DNA from: CAVTGO01 sp963734275
GTDB taxonomy: Bacteria > Actinomycetota > UBA4738 > HRBIN12
DNA length: 50,389 bases
Assembly (NCBI GenBank): GCA_963734275.1
Contig: CAVTGO010000014.1
Span: forward strand, 1-50,389
Direction: 5' to 3'
Made by a program: the position numbers and the translations under genes. Under the pieces are notes generated by a model, which was given only the letters and a program-made list of their open reading frames with translations, searched no databases and had not been told where the DNA came from. Positions within the stretch are counted from its first letter, which is position 1; each line of letters begins with the position of its first letter. Positions 28,001 through 36,252 of this stretch are shown in pieces.

Positions 28001-28580
28001 CCGCGACCATCCCCTGACCCTCGGCGCCGAGCGTGACGGCCGCCTCGCCGGTCGACACGCCGGCCCGCGCTCGGAGCTCCGGCGCGCCGACCTCGTCGCC
28101 GAGCGCGGAGACGGCGGCGGTGAGGTCGAGCGCCGCGCGCACCGCCCGTTCGGCATCGTCCTCCGTCGCGACGGGTGTCCCCCACACCGCCATGACCGCG
28201 TCCCCGATGAACTTCTCCACCGTCCCGCCGAACCGGCCGATGATCCGCCGGCACGTGTCGAAGTACTGCGAGAGGAGCTCCTGGACGTCCTCCGAGTCCT
28301 TGGACTCCGAGATCGTCGTGAACCCGACGAGGTCGGCGAACAGGACCGAAACGAGCCGGCGCTCGGCGGTCGCGGCCGCCTGCCTGTCGGCCTGCGGCTC
28401 CCGTGCGGAGGAGGTGGTGGGGGCCGCACCGTCGAGGGCCGTCCCGCATTCGCCGCAGAACTTCTCCCCCGGTTCGTTCGACGCTCCGCAAGCGGGACAT
28501 TCGACCGCGAGCACAGCACCGCACTCCGCACAGAACTTCCGGCCCGCCCGGTTCTCGGCGCCGCAGGAACCGCAGATCAC
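25023..28580 (-). CDS. Cyclase-STAND-TPR protein, copy 2 of the tandem array
   Basis: 1185 residues, same domain order as its neighbours and the same residue numbering as copy 3 through the cyclase. Zinc ribbons CGSC/CAEC and CPAC/CGEC; cyclase Asp83, Lys123, Asp127, Asp195, Asn198 and Arg202 all present (FADLVGFTTISE, EKFIGDAVMAVWG, GDLVNTAARIQ). Walker A is GVAGIGKSRLAWEF and Walker B VMVFEDMQWAD. A conserved SPERGQYGFLQDLLK stretch lies in the ATPase-helical region. The GTG at 28580 overlaps the preceding stop. Sensor and signal are unknown: the TPR-like tail probably binds a partner whose effect passes through the ATPase to the cyclase. Confidence 0.93.
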   Translation of the reverse strand: MICGSCGAENRAGRKFCAECGAVLAVECPACGASNEPGEKFCGECGTALDGAAPTTSSAREPQADRQAAATAERRLVSVLFADLVGFTTISESKDSEDVQELLSQYFDTCRRIIGRFGGTVEKFIGDAVMAVWGTPVATEDDAERAVRAALDLTAAVSALGDEVGAPELRARAGVSTGEAAVTLGAEGQGMVAGDLVNTAARIQSVAKPGTVFVGDATRRTTESAFVYEDAGTFELKGKTGLVPLWQATRVIAGVRGSLKSVGLEAPFVGRDRELRMVKDLFHASSDERKAHLVSALGVAGIGKSRLAWEFYKYFDGLAQDTYWHRGRCLAYGDGVTYWALAEMVKMRCRIAEEEEPRSARAKLRTTLEEHLPDEEDRRWVEPRLAHLLGLEERSAADKDDLFAAWRLFFERLTDTFPVVMVFEDMQWADTSLLDFIEYLLEWSRNSPFFVMTLARPELTERRPTWGAGKRNFTSLVLEPLSDPEMHDLLAGLVTGMPSETDEQILQRAAGVPLYAVETVRMLLDRGLLVQEGTTYRPTGPIETLEVPETLHALIAARLDGLGTDERRLVQDASVLGKTFFKAGLAAVAGTPEAAIETVLAGLVRKEVFSVQADPRSPERGQYGFLQDLLKSVAYDTLAKRDRKAKHLAAAAFIERTWEEDDDEVVEVLASHYLRAHLAAPEDPDADQIRRRARDLLARAGERAQSLAASAEARRYFERAAELTQGSLRKAELLERAGRMATREGQFQVAEEHLGRAIEVFDSIGEPRRAARAAAQLAHEIWMAMGRVEEAVARVEESYLLLADGEQDEDLADIAARVGRMHFFAGDLEKAAERTETALAIGEALRLPDVLARALDTKGIVALAKRRPEEAEAFQRHAVKVALEHDLTDRAMSASYNLAEVLGQRDRYDEARAVYTDVLAMTRRVGDRPAEWAVLSELAYLATVTGRWDEAMTLAAEIPLDDPGGIEGALVLPIALGPVRVARGKGAEARSFLDRFAALRSSGDVQVRAILAAAESLVLRVEERYPEAVGAARDALEVNPGGPMTQTVKIAVVEGVEAALAEGDLATAERLLGDLEAMQPGEVAPFLRAQAERLRARLGTLAVDETGADRRFGAAASDFRELGVPFWLAVTLLEHGEWFAERGRDGEAEPLLAEAAEIFEALEATPWVDRVRGARTGQQVEGATA

Positions 28581-31500
28581 GATGCCGCCTCCGCGCGCCG
28601 AGCGGGGACCGAGACCGCAACGCGCTCGAGCCGCTCCAGCAACGGCCCGGCGCCGAGGTCGTCGAAGATCGCGCGCGCCTCCTCGAGTGGCCCGACCCCC
28701 TCGTCCGTATCACCCCTGGCGACGAGTCGCTCGGCGCTCTCCAGGAGTACGACCGCGAGGTGGAATCTCCACCCCAGATCCCGGAAGATCTCGGCTGCGG
28801 CGGCCAATCCGGGCACCCCGTCCTCGCCTCGCATCACCGCCAAGTGCGCCCCGAAACGGGACGTGATGGCTCGAAGGTACGGGGTCCGCTCGCCCGGCCG
28901 GAGCCCTTGCAGCAGTTCCATGACCGCCTCGGCCCCTTCACGATCCCCGAGCGCGATGCTCGCCTCGAGGGCCTGGCCGAATGCCTCCTTCACCGTGAAG
29001 TTGGTGATGCCGAGCTCCTCCCGCACGGCGAGGACCCGTTGGGCATCTTCGAGCGCCGCCGAGTGCTCCCCCTTCGCGAGCGCCAACCTGGCACGGGTCA
29101 TGAAGTACGCGGCGCGGCGCTGTGGGTCATCGGAGTCTTCCAGCCCGTCCCACCCGTGCAGGAGCGCTTCCGCCGCTTCCCGCTCACCCCGGGATGATCG
29201 AAGCTCAGCGAGTGCGAGGACCTGCATCGCGACCCACTCCGGGAGGCCCTCGCGGCTCCCCACGTCGTCGAACAGCTCCACCGCCTCGTCCCAGTGCCCC
29301 AGGATACGTTTCGTGTCCGCGACGCCGAACAGGAACTGCACCTCCCATCCGCGGTGACCGACCTTCTTCGCCAGATCCAGTGCCTGTTGGATCAGCTCCA
29401 GCGTCGTCGCCGTTCGGTCTTGGATGTCGGTGGCCACGAGGAGGTTGTTGTATGCGCGCAGGGCGGCTGACGTAAGCGAGTGGTCGAGGGCGATCTGCAG
29501 GGCGGCTTCGAGCAGGACACGGGCCTCCTGGATCCGGTTCTGCGGGAACAGGAGCAACGCCTTGCTGTTGAGCGCCTGGGCTAGGACCTCGGGTAGCTCG
29601 AGGTTTTCGGCGAGCTCGAGAGCCAGCTCGAGCGGCGCCGCCGCCCGGTCGGTGCTGCCGGCCAGGACCAGGAATCGCCCGAGCTGCGCCGCGACGATCG
29701 CGAGGCTCTCGTCCTGCTCACCGCCCGACAGCACCGCGAATGCGTTCTCGAGCCGCTCGGTCGCGGGCCCGACCCGTCCCACCGTCCAGTCGACTTCTGC
29801 GAGGCGGCTGGACGCGACCGCCGCCCGCTTCGTGTCGCCCGCCTCCTCGAACAGCGCCATCGCGCGCTCGAGATGCGAGGTGGCTTCCTCCGAACGCACC
29901 GTTAGCCAGGCGGCCCACCCGGCTTGCACGTGGAGTTCGGCGAGCCGCAGTGGCTCGTCGGTGAGATCGATCGCCTGCTCGAAGTACCGCAGCGCCTCCA
30001 CACCCGCTGCCAGCGAGGCGGCCCGCTCGCCGGCCTTGCCAAGCATGTCCCTGGCCCTGGCCTTGTACTCCGCCGCATCATCCGCCTCGGGGACGGCCTC
30101 GTATGCGCGCAGGTAGTGGGAGGCGAGCACCTCGACGATCTCGTCTTCATCCGTGGCCCACGTCGACTGGATGAACGCCGCGGCAGCCAGGTGCTTGGCC
30201 TTGCGGTCGTGCTTGGACAGGGTCTCGTAGGCGACGGTCTTCAACAGGTCCTGCAGGAACCCGTACTGACCCCGCTCAGGCGAGCGCGGATCGGCCTGGA
30301 CCGAAAGGACTTCCTTGCGCACGAGCGAGGACAAGATCTCCTCGACCCTGGGCTCCGGTGATCCTGAAACGCGCGCAAGCCCTTCCTTGAAGAACGTTTT
30401 CCCTAGGACCGCTCCGTCCTGAACCACTCGACGCTCCTCAGGCGTGAGCCCGTCGAGTCTCGCTGCGATCAGCGCATGGAGCGTCTCGGGGACCTCCAGC
30501 TTCTCTATCGGCCCGGTCGGGCGGTAGGCGTTCCCTTCCTGCCGCAGCAGCCCCCGGTCCAGCAGCATCCGTACCGTTTCGACGGCGTACAGCGGCACGC
30601 CTTGTGCCCGCTCGAGGATCTGTGCGCTGACATCGTCCGGCAACCCGGGAACCAGCCCTGAGAGCAGCTCGCGCATCGCCTCCTCGGACAACGGCTCGAG
30701 GTAGATGGGTGTGAAGTTCCTCTTGCCGGCACCCCAGTTCGGCCTGCGCTCGGAGAGCTCGGGGCGCCCGAGGGTCAGGACGAAGATCGGGTGGTTCCGA
30801 GACCATTCGAGCAGGTACTCGATGAAGTCGAGCAGCGCGGCGTCGGCCCATTGCAGGTCCTCGAAGATCATCACGACAGGGTTCTGCTCTGCCATCCGCT
30901 CGACGAACAGGCGCCACGCGGAGAACAGGTCCTCCTTGTCGGCGGCGGCCCGCTCCTCCAACCCGAGCAGGTGGGCGAGCCGCGGCTCGATCCACGCCCG
31001 CTCCTCGGGGTCAGGGACGAAGGCCTCGAGCGTGGAGCGCAGCTTGCCGGTCGCCGAGGCCGGTTCCTCCTCCTCCGCGATGCGGCACCGCATCTTCACC
31101 ATCTCCGACAGCGCCCAGTACGCGACGCCCTCGCCGTAGGAGATGCAACGACCCCGGTGGTACAGGTTCACCAGTTGCAGGCCGTCGAAGTACTTGTAGA
31201 ACTCCCAGGACAAGCGAGACTTGCCGATCCCCGCGATCCCGGTCACCGAGACCAGGTGCGCCTTGCCCTCGTCCGCCGAGGAATGGAACAGCTCCTTGAT
31301 CACCCGGAGCTCGCGATCCCGGCCGACGAACGGCGGTTCCAGGCCGGCGGACTTCAGGGTCCCGCGGGCACCGGCGATCACCCTCACCGCGCGCCACAGC
31401 GGCGTGAGCCCGATCTTGCCCTTCAGCTCGAATTCGCCGGCGGGCTCGAACACGATCGTGGCATCGGTCGCACGCTTCGTCGACTCTCCGACGAAGATCG

Positions 31501-32125
31501 CTCCCGGCTCGGCGGCGGACTGGATCCTCGACGCTGTGTTCACCAGGTCGCCGGCGACCATCCCCTCACCGACGGCGCCGATGTTGACCGCGGCCTCGCC
31601 GGTCAAGACGCCCGCGCGAGCGCTGAGCTCCGGTGCCTTGGCTTCCTCGCCCATCGCGGCGACGGCGGTCGTCAGCTCGAGCGCGGCGCGGACGGCGCGT
31701 TCCGCGTCGTCTTCGGTCGCGACAGGGGCGCCCCACACCGCCATCACGGCGTCGCCGATGAACTTCTCGACGGTCCCGCCGTAGCGGGTGATGACCGTCT
31801 TGCAGGTCTCGAAGTACTTCGAGAGGAGCTCGCGTACCTCCTCGGAGTCTCGGGCCTCCGAGAGCGCGGTGAACCCGACCAGGTCGGCGAACAGTACGGA
31901 CACCAAGCGCCGCTCGGCCACAGGCGTCTCGACAACCGTGGGGGTTACGGTCTGGCTCGGCGTCGTCGAGCTCGCCACGAGGGGGGTCCCGCACTCGCCG
32001 CAGAACTTCACGGTCGGCGGGTTGGGCGCTCCACAGCTCGGGCAGGTGAGGGCCAAGGACGCGCCGCACTCGCCGCAGAACTTGCGGCCGCTCTCGTTCT
32101 CCGTCCCGCATGCTTCGCAGAGCAA
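28577..32125 (-). CDS. Cyclase-STAND-TPR protein, copy 1 (first gene) of the tandem array
   Basis: About 1182 residues, first gene of the operon. The TTG at 32125 is preferred because it gives MLCEACGTENESGRKFC, aligning exactly with the starts of copies 2 and 3, and has GGAGGT 11 bases upstream; a TTG at 32134 is also open but too close to that site. Zinc ribbons CEAC/CGEC and CPSC/CGEC; cyclase Asp81, Lys121, Asp125 and Asp193 with NTASR; Walker A GIAGIGKSRLSWEF; Walker B VMIFEDLQWAD. The linker after the ribbons is Thr/Val/Pro-rich and unlike the other copies. It is divergent from etfB with a gap of under 100 bases, so the operon promoter must lie there. Confidence 0.92.
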   Translation of the reverse strand: MLCEACGTENESGRKFCGECGASLALTCPSCGAPNPPTVKFCGECGTPLVASSTTPSQTVTPTVVETPVAERRLVSVLFADLVGFTALSEARDSEEVRELLSKYFETCKTVITRYGGTVEKFIGDAVMAVWGAPVATEDDAERAVRAALELTTAVAAMGEEAKAPELSARAGVLTGEAAVNIGAVGEGMVAGDLVNTASRIQSAAEPGAIFVGESTKRATDATIVFEPAGEFELKGKIGLTPLWRAVRVIAGARGTLKSAGLEPPFVGRDRELRVIKELFHSSADEGKAHLVSVTGIAGIGKSRLSWEFYKYFDGLQLVNLYHRGRCISYGEGVAYWALSEMVKMRCRIAEEEEPASATGKLRSTLEAFVPDPEERAWIEPRLAHLLGLEERAAADKEDLFSAWRLFVERMAEQNPVVMIFEDLQWADAALLDFIEYLLEWSRNHPIFVLTLGRPELSERRPNWGAGKRNFTPIYLEPLSEEAMRELLSGLVPGLPDDVSAQILERAQGVPLYAVETVRMLLDRGLLRQEGNAYRPTGPIEKLEVPETLHALIAARLDGLTPEERRVVQDGAVLGKTFFKEGLARVSGSPEPRVEEILSSLVRKEVLSVQADPRSPERGQYGFLQDLLKTVAYETLSKHDRKAKHLAAAAFIQSTWATDEDEIVEVLASHYLRAYEAVPEADDAAEYKARARDMLGKAGERAASLAAGVEALRYFEQAIDLTDEPLRLAELHVQAGWAAWLTVRSEEATSHLERAMALFEEAGDTKRAAVASSRLAEVDWTVGRVGPATERLENAFAVLSGGEQDESLAIVAAQLGRFLVLAGSTDRAAAPLELALELAENLELPEVLAQALNSKALLLFPQNRIQEARVLLEAALQIALDHSLTSAALRAYNNLLVATDIQDRTATTLELIQQALDLAKKVGHRGWEVQFLFGVADTKRILGHWDEAVELFDDVGSREGLPEWVAMQVLALAELRSSRGEREAAEALLHGWDGLEDSDDPQRRAAYFMTRARLALAKGEHSAALEDAQRVLAVREELGITNFTVKEAFGQALEASIALGDREGAEAVMELLQGLRPGERTPYLRAITSRFGAHLAVMRGEDGVPGLAAAAEIFRDLGWRFHLAVVLLESAERLVARGDTDEGVGPLEEARAIFDDLGAGPLLERLERVAVSVPARRAEAAS

Positions 32126-32219
32126 CGTGCTCAACCACCTCCGGGCGCAAGGCTACCCCCAGGCGGAGCACGCGCGACGGGTATCCTGCCTGCCGACCGG
32201 CCGAGCGGAAGGCATCCGT

Positions 32220-32987
32220 ATGCAGATCGCGGTCCTCGTGAAGTACGTGCCCGAGCCTCAGGGAACCCCCACGCTCGGCGAGGACTTCCTGCTCGTCCGC
32301 GAGGGCGTCGAGGGGGCGCTCGATCCGGGCGACGAGTACGCGGTCGAGGCCGCACTCCGGCTCGTCGAGGTGCACGAGGGCGAGGTCACGCTCGTCTCGA
32401 TGGGACCCGAGGTCGCCGCCTCCGGCGTCCGCAAGGGCTTCTCGATGGGCGCGCACGCGGGCGTGCTCGTGACCGATCCGGCGCTCCGCGGCGCGGACGC
32501 CCTGGCGACCGCGAAGGTGCTAGCGGCCGCCCTCCAGCGCTCCGCCTTCGACCTGGTCCTGGCGGGCGTCGAGTCGACCGACGGCTACACGGGCACGCTG
32601 CCGATGGCGGTCGCCGAACTCCTCGACCTGCCGAGCGCCACGTTCGCGCGATCGGTGTCGGTCGACGGCGGCTCGGTCCGCATCGAGCGCCAGACCGAGG
32701 GGGGCTACGAGGTCGTCGAAGCTCCGCTCCCCGCGCTCGTGACGGTGACAGGGAGCGCGGCGGAGCCCCGCTACCCGACGCTCAAGGGCATCATGGCCGC
32801 CAAGTCCAAGCCGCTCGAGCAGCTCGCGCTCGCGGACCTCGGGCTGTCGGCCGAGGACGTCGCGCCAACCCAGCGCGTCACGACGGTGTCGGACGCCCCG
32901 GAGAAGGCCGCGGGGGTCGTCCTCCCCGCCGGCGAGGACGCTGCCGCCAAGGTCGTCGACCTGCTCGCCGAGGCGAAGGCGATCTGA
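32220..32987 (+). CDS. etfB: Electron transfer flavoprotein beta subunit
   Basis: 255 residues. EtfB with EtfA accepts electrons from acyl-CoA and other flavin dehydrogenases and passes them to the quinone pool. The protein opens MQIAVLVKYVPEPQG and shows LDPGDEYAVEAALRL, the AMP-binding-region motif DGYTGTLPMAVAELL and the C-terminal PRYPTLKGIMAAKSKPLEQL, typical of actinobacterial EtfB. The ATG at 32220 has GGAAGG upstream. EtfA starts 1 base after the stop. Confidence 0.95.
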   Translation: MQIAVLVKYVPEPQGTPTLGEDFLLVREGVEGALDPGDEYAVEAALRLVEVHEGEVTLVSMGPEVAASGVRKGFSMGAHAGVLVTDPALRGADALATAKVLAAALQRSAFDLVLAGVESTDGYTGTLPMAVAELLDLPSATFARSVSVDGGSVRIERQTEGGYEVVEAPLPALVTVTGSAAEPRYPTLKGIMAAKSKPLEQLALADLGLSAEDVAPTQRVTTVSDAPEKAAGVVLPAGEDAAAKVVDLLAEAKAI

Positions 32988-32988
32988 C

Positions 32989-33948
32989 GTGACGGCGGTC
33001 TGGGTCTACGCGGAGGTCACACCCGAAGGCCCGAGCGCCTCCGCGCTGGAGCTGCTGACGAAGGCGCGGGCGCTCGGCGAGGACGTCGCCGCGGTCGCGC
33101 TCGGGCCGGGTGCGACCGAGGCCGCACCGATCCTCGGGACGCACGGCGCCTCGACCGTCTACCTGAGCGACGACACCGTCTATGCCGAGTCGATGGCCCG
33201 GCCGGCCGCCCACGCGCTGGCCGAGCTGGCCGAGGCCCACGGGCCCGACGTGATCCTGTTCTCCAGCAGCTACGACGCCCGCGACGTCGCCGGGCGCCTC
33301 CAGGCCAAGCTGGGCTGCACACTCATGGGCAACGCCACCGACGTGCTCGCGCCGGAGCGGGCGCAGACCCAGATCTTCGGCGGGTCCCGCGTCGTCGAGG
33401 TGACGCTCGAGGGGCCCACCCCGCGGCTGGTCCTCGTTCGACCGCGCTCGTTCGCGGCCGAGCCATCCGGCGGCACGCCCGAGGTCGTCACGGTCGAGGT
33501 GGACATCCCGGACGAGCTGCGGACCGCACGCCGGTTGGAGCGCCACGAGGAGGCCGCCTCCGGCCCGCGCCTGGACGAGGCGAAGGTCGTGATCGCCGGG
33601 GGCCGGGGCCTCCAGGATCCCGCGAACTTCTCGCTGCTCGACCAGCTCGCGGGCGCCATCGGCGACGCCGCCGTCGGCGCGAGCCGCGCGGTGGTCGATG
33701 CCGGTTGGGTCCCGTACAGCTACCAGGTGGGCCAGACGGGCAAGACCGTGAAGCCCGAGGTCTACATCGCCGTCGGGATCAGCGGCGCCACGCAGCACGT
33801 CGTCGGGATGAAGGGCTCGAAGCGGATCGTCGCCATCAACAAGGATCCCGACGCGCCGATCTTCCGCCTGGCCGATCTGGGGATCGTCGGCGACGCCCTG
33901 ACGGTGATCCCCGAGCTGATCGCGGAGATCGAGTCCCGCAGGAGCTGA
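32989..33948 (+). CDS. etfA: Electron transfer flavoprotein alpha subunit
   Basis: 319 residues. The C-terminal FAD-binding domain is complete: VVIAGGRGLQDPANF, AVVDAGWVPYSYQVGQTGK, VYIAVGISGATQHVVGMKGS and INKDPDAPIFRLADLGIVGD. The N-terminal half has the expected Rossmann-like fold and a GCTLMGNATDVL stretch. GTG start. The pair probably serves acyl-CoA oxidation, consistent with the enoyl-CoA hydratase 3 kb downstream. Confidence 0.96.
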   Translation: MTAVWVYAEVTPEGPSASALELLTKARALGEDVAAVALGPGATEAAPILGTHGASTVYLSDDTVYAESMARPAAHALAELAEAHGPDVILFSSSYDARDVAGRLQAKLGCTLMGNATDVLAPERAQTQIFGGSRVVEVTLEGPTPRLVLVRPRSFAAEPSGGTPEVVTVEVDIPDELRTARRLERHEEAASGPRLDEAKVVIAGGRGLQDPANFSLLDQLAGAIGDAAVGASRAVVDAGWVPYSYQVGQTGKTVKPEVYIAVGISGATQHVVGMKGSKRIVAINKDPDAPIFRLADLGIVGDALTVIPELIAEIESRRS

Positions 33949-33953
33949 CCGCC

Positions 33954-35729
33954 ATGCTGGAGGCGCGCTTCGACGACCTCACGTTCGGCGCCGAGCGTTC
34001 GTTCCGACTCGTGGAGCCGGTCGGCGTCCTCGAGGCGCGCCGCCCCTCAGAGGTCCCGGGTGTGATCGAAGCAACCGAGTCTGCGGCCGAGCGCGGCCTG
34101 TGGGCCGGTGGCTTCGTCGCCTACGAAGCGGCCCCCGGCCTGGACCCCGAGCTCTCGGTCCGCGTCCGGGCGCCGGACGATCCGTTCGCCGCGATGCCGC
34201 TCGCCTGGTTCGCACTGTTCGAGCGGATGGAGCCGGCCCCGCCGCCGGAACCGCCGGCCGCCTCACCGGACGCCCCGGCCGAGTCGCCGTGGCGGCCCTC
34301 GGTCGATCGCGCGAGCTACGACGCAGCAATCGAGCGGATCCGCGAGTTGATCGCGGCCGGCCACACCTATCAGGTGAACCACACGATCCGCCTGCGGGCG
34401 GTGATCGCCGGCGAGGAGCGCGGCTTCTATCGCGACCTCTGCCTCGCGCAGCGGGGTGGGTTCGCCGCGTTCCTCGATCTCGGGCGCCACCGCGTGCTCT
34501 CGGCCTCCCCGGAGCTGTTCTTCCGCCTGGAGGGCGACCGCGTCACGACGCGCCCGATGAAAGGGACGGCGCCTCGCGGCCGCTGGCCCGCCGAGGACGA
34601 GGAAGCCGCGGCGCGGCTCGTCGCCTCGGCCAAGGATCGCGCGGAGAACGCCATGATCGTGGACCTGCTGCGCAATGACCTCGGCCGCGTCTGCCGTCCC
34701 GGGTCCGTCGGCGTGGAGCACATGCTCGAGCCCGAGCGCTACGAGACCGTCTGGCAGCTCACCTCGACGGTGGCGGGCGAGCTTCGGCCGGGGACCTCGG
34801 TCCTCGACGTGTTCCGCGCGCTGTTCCCGAGCGGCTCGGTGACCGGCGCCCCGAAGATCCGGACGATGCGCATCGTCGCCGACCTCGAGGACGCGGCCCG
34901 CGGCGTGTATTGCGGCGCGATCGGCTACCTCGCCCCACCGGGCTCCGGAGAGCCGCGCGCTAACTTCAACGTGGCGATCCGCACCGTCGTGCTGGACGGG
35001 CAGACGCGGACGGCCGAATTCGGCGTGGGCGGGGGGATCACCTTCGACTCCTCCGCCTCGGCCGAGTACGAGGAGGTCCTGGCCAAGGCACGCGTGCTCA
35101 CGACCGCCCGTCCCGCGTTCGAGCTGTTCGAGACGATCCGCCACGACGTGGACGAGGGCTTCCGCCACGTGGCCGAGCACCTCGAGCGGATCGCCGGCTC
35201 GGCGCGCTACTTCGGGTTCCGCTTCGATCGCGAGGCGGCTGTCGCCGCCCTGAAGGCGGCCGTCGAGGAGCGGCTCGACGCGGTCCGGGTCCGGCTCACG
35301 CTCGAACGCAACGGGACCCTGCGTACCGACGTACGGGACCTGCCCGGGGTGTTGGACGGCGTCGTGCGCATCGCACTCGACGACGAAGCCGTCGACCCCT
35401 CGGACGTCTGGCTGTTCCACAAGACCACGCGACGCGAGCCCTACGAGCGACGCCGGGGACACCGCCCCGACGTGGACGACGTGATCCTCGTGAACGACCG
35501 GGGCGAGGTCACCGAATCCACCGTCGCGAACGTCGCCGCCCGGATCGGCGGCGCGTGGGTCACGCCCCCGCTCGACAGCGGCTTGCTCGCGGGCACCTAC
35601 CGGACGATCTTGGTCCGCGACGGCACGCTCACCGAACGGCCGGTCAGCATCGGGGAACTGGGCGCGGCCGACGAGCTCGCACTGGTGAGCTCTGTCCGCG
35701 GGTGGCGGCGCGCGGAGCTCGTACCGTGA
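33954..35729 (+). CDS. pabB: Aminodeoxychorismate synthase component I fused to aminodeoxychorismate lyase
   Basis: 591 residues. The N-terminal ~385 residues are a PabB/chorismate-binding domain (HTYQVNHTIRLRAV, LSASPELFFRLEGD, TRPMKGTAPRGRWP, FPSGSVTGAPKIRTM, and EFGVGGGITFDSSASAEYEE). The C-terminal ~200 residues are a PLP-fold PabC lyase (FELFETIRHD, Lys in WLFHKTTRREPY, VTESTVANVAARI). Together they make 4-aminobenzoate for folate from chorismate. No glutaminase PabA is in the window. The ATG uses GGAG overlapping the etfA stop, so it is co-translated with etfA. Confidence 0.93.
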   Translation: MLEARFDDLTFGAERSFRLVEPVGVLEARRPSEVPGVIEATESAAERGLWAGGFVAYEAAPGLDPELSVRVRAPDDPFAAMPLAWFALFERMEPAPPPEPPAASPDAPAESPWRPSVDRASYDAAIERIRELIAAGHTYQVNHTIRLRAVIAGEERGFYRDLCLAQRGGFAAFLDLGRHRVLSASPELFFRLEGDRVTTRPMKGTAPRGRWPAEDEEAAARLVASAKDRAENAMIVDLLRNDLGRVCRPGSVGVEHMLEPERYETVWQLTSTVAGELRPGTSVLDVFRALFPSGSVTGAPKIRTMRIVADLEDAARGVYCGAIGYLAPPGSGEPRANFNVAIRTVVLDGQTRTAEFGVGGGITFDSSASAEYEEVLAKARVLTTARPAFELFETIRHDVDEGFRHVAEHLERIAGSARYFGFRFDREAAVAALKAAVEERLDAVRVRLTLERNGTLRTDVRDLPGVLDGVVRIALDDEAVDPSDVWLFHKTTRREPYERRRGHRPDVDDVILVNDRGEVTESTVANVAARIGGAWVTPPLDSGLLAGTYRTILVRDGTLTERPVSIGELGAADELALVSSVRGWRRAELVP

Positions 35730-36010
35730 CCGCCTCGTCTCCCGGCTCGTCCTCTGGCTCGTCCTCTGGCGACGTCCGCACCGTGTACCTCGGTGAGTAC
35801 ACGCACGCCCACGCCGAGACGATGGCGGGCGAGTTCGAGGCGGCGGGGATCGTGTGGTGGTACAAGGCGCCGGGGTTCCTCAGCCAGATATGGGAACACG
35901 GCGTGCGGCTGTTCGTGGACCGGGACCGGCTCGACGAGGCCAAGGCGATCGCCGAGCGCGTGCTCGCCGGTCACTCCGAGGGCGAGGGCTCCTCGTCAGG
36001 CCACACGTAG
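35726..36010 (+). CDS. DUF2007-like small protein
   Basis: 94 residues. The GTG start overlaps the PabBC stop (GTGA). After a Ser/Gly-rich start comes a compact domain: VRTVYLGEYTHAHAETMAGE, GIVWWYKAPGFLSQIWEHG and RLFVDRDRLDEAKAIAERVL, a DUF2007/putative signal-transducing fold that resembles a ferredoxin-like sensor. Function unknown. Its last 40 bases overlap the convergent zinc-ribbon gene. Confidence 0.7.
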   Translation: MTASSPGSSSGSSSGDVRTVYLGEYTHAHAETMAGEFEAAGIVWWYKAPGFLSQIWEHGVRLFVDRDRLDEAKAIAERVLAGHSEGEGSSSGHT

Positions 36011-36147
36011 GGGTGCATCCGCACCTCGTCGAGGGGGCAGGCGCAGAGCGGGCAGCGCGGCGGCTCCTCGTAGACGAGCACGGATCGCTCGCAGAAGGGA
36101 CACTCGGCTTCCCGCATGTCGGGAGGGCCGTCCTGGTCCTCGGGCAT
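35971..36147 (-). CDS. Very small zinc-ribbon protein
   Basis: 58 residues. Starting at ATG 36147, it has two Cys pairs, ECPFCERSVLVYEEPPRC in one stretch and then CPLCACPLDEV, giving a CxxC...CxxC zinc ribbon with an acidic C-terminus (WPDEEPSPSE). The ribosome site is weak. Coding is supported by the clean pattern of paired cysteines and the stop at 35971. It overlaps the DUF2007 gene tail to tail. It may be a regulator or an assembly factor; no partner is evident. Confidence 0.55.
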   Translation of the reverse strand: MPEDQDGPPDMREAECPFCERSVLVYEEPPRCPLCACPLDEVRMHPYVWPDEEPSPSE

Positions 36148-36252
36148 ATGGGTCCGCTCGTTCGGGGGGAGCGGCCTCTCGTAAGGGTGTCGGGAAGTGC
36201 CAAGGGATCCTTGATCGGACGTTCACCTTAGGCCGGACGCACGCTCCCCAGC

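Larger units (their letters stand above)
21472..32125 (-). repeat. Tandem array of three paralogous cyclase-STAND-TPR genes
   Basis: Three head-to-tail genes of nearly identical length fill 10.65 kb with no spacer; both internal junctions are GTGA overlaps. Similarity is highest in the zinc ribbon, cyclase and ATPase parts and falls in the C-terminal repeats. Copies 1 and 2 are closer to each other than to copy 3. Retained catalytic residues and unbroken frames indicate that all three are under selection. Confidence 0.9.

Noticed and set aside
21742..29357. Very long plus-strand open frames opposite the cyclase array (up to about 1390 codons)
   Set aside because: They mirror the codon structure of the minus-strand genes, lack any domain and have no plausible ribosome sites.
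21472..32125. The cyclase array as a cyclic-nucleotide phage-defence (Pycsar or CBASS) system
   Set aside because: No cyclic-nucleotide-responsive effector (membrane, TIR or nuclease type) is adjacent, the cyclases carry the Lys/Asp pair expected for ATP, and no other defence gene is near.
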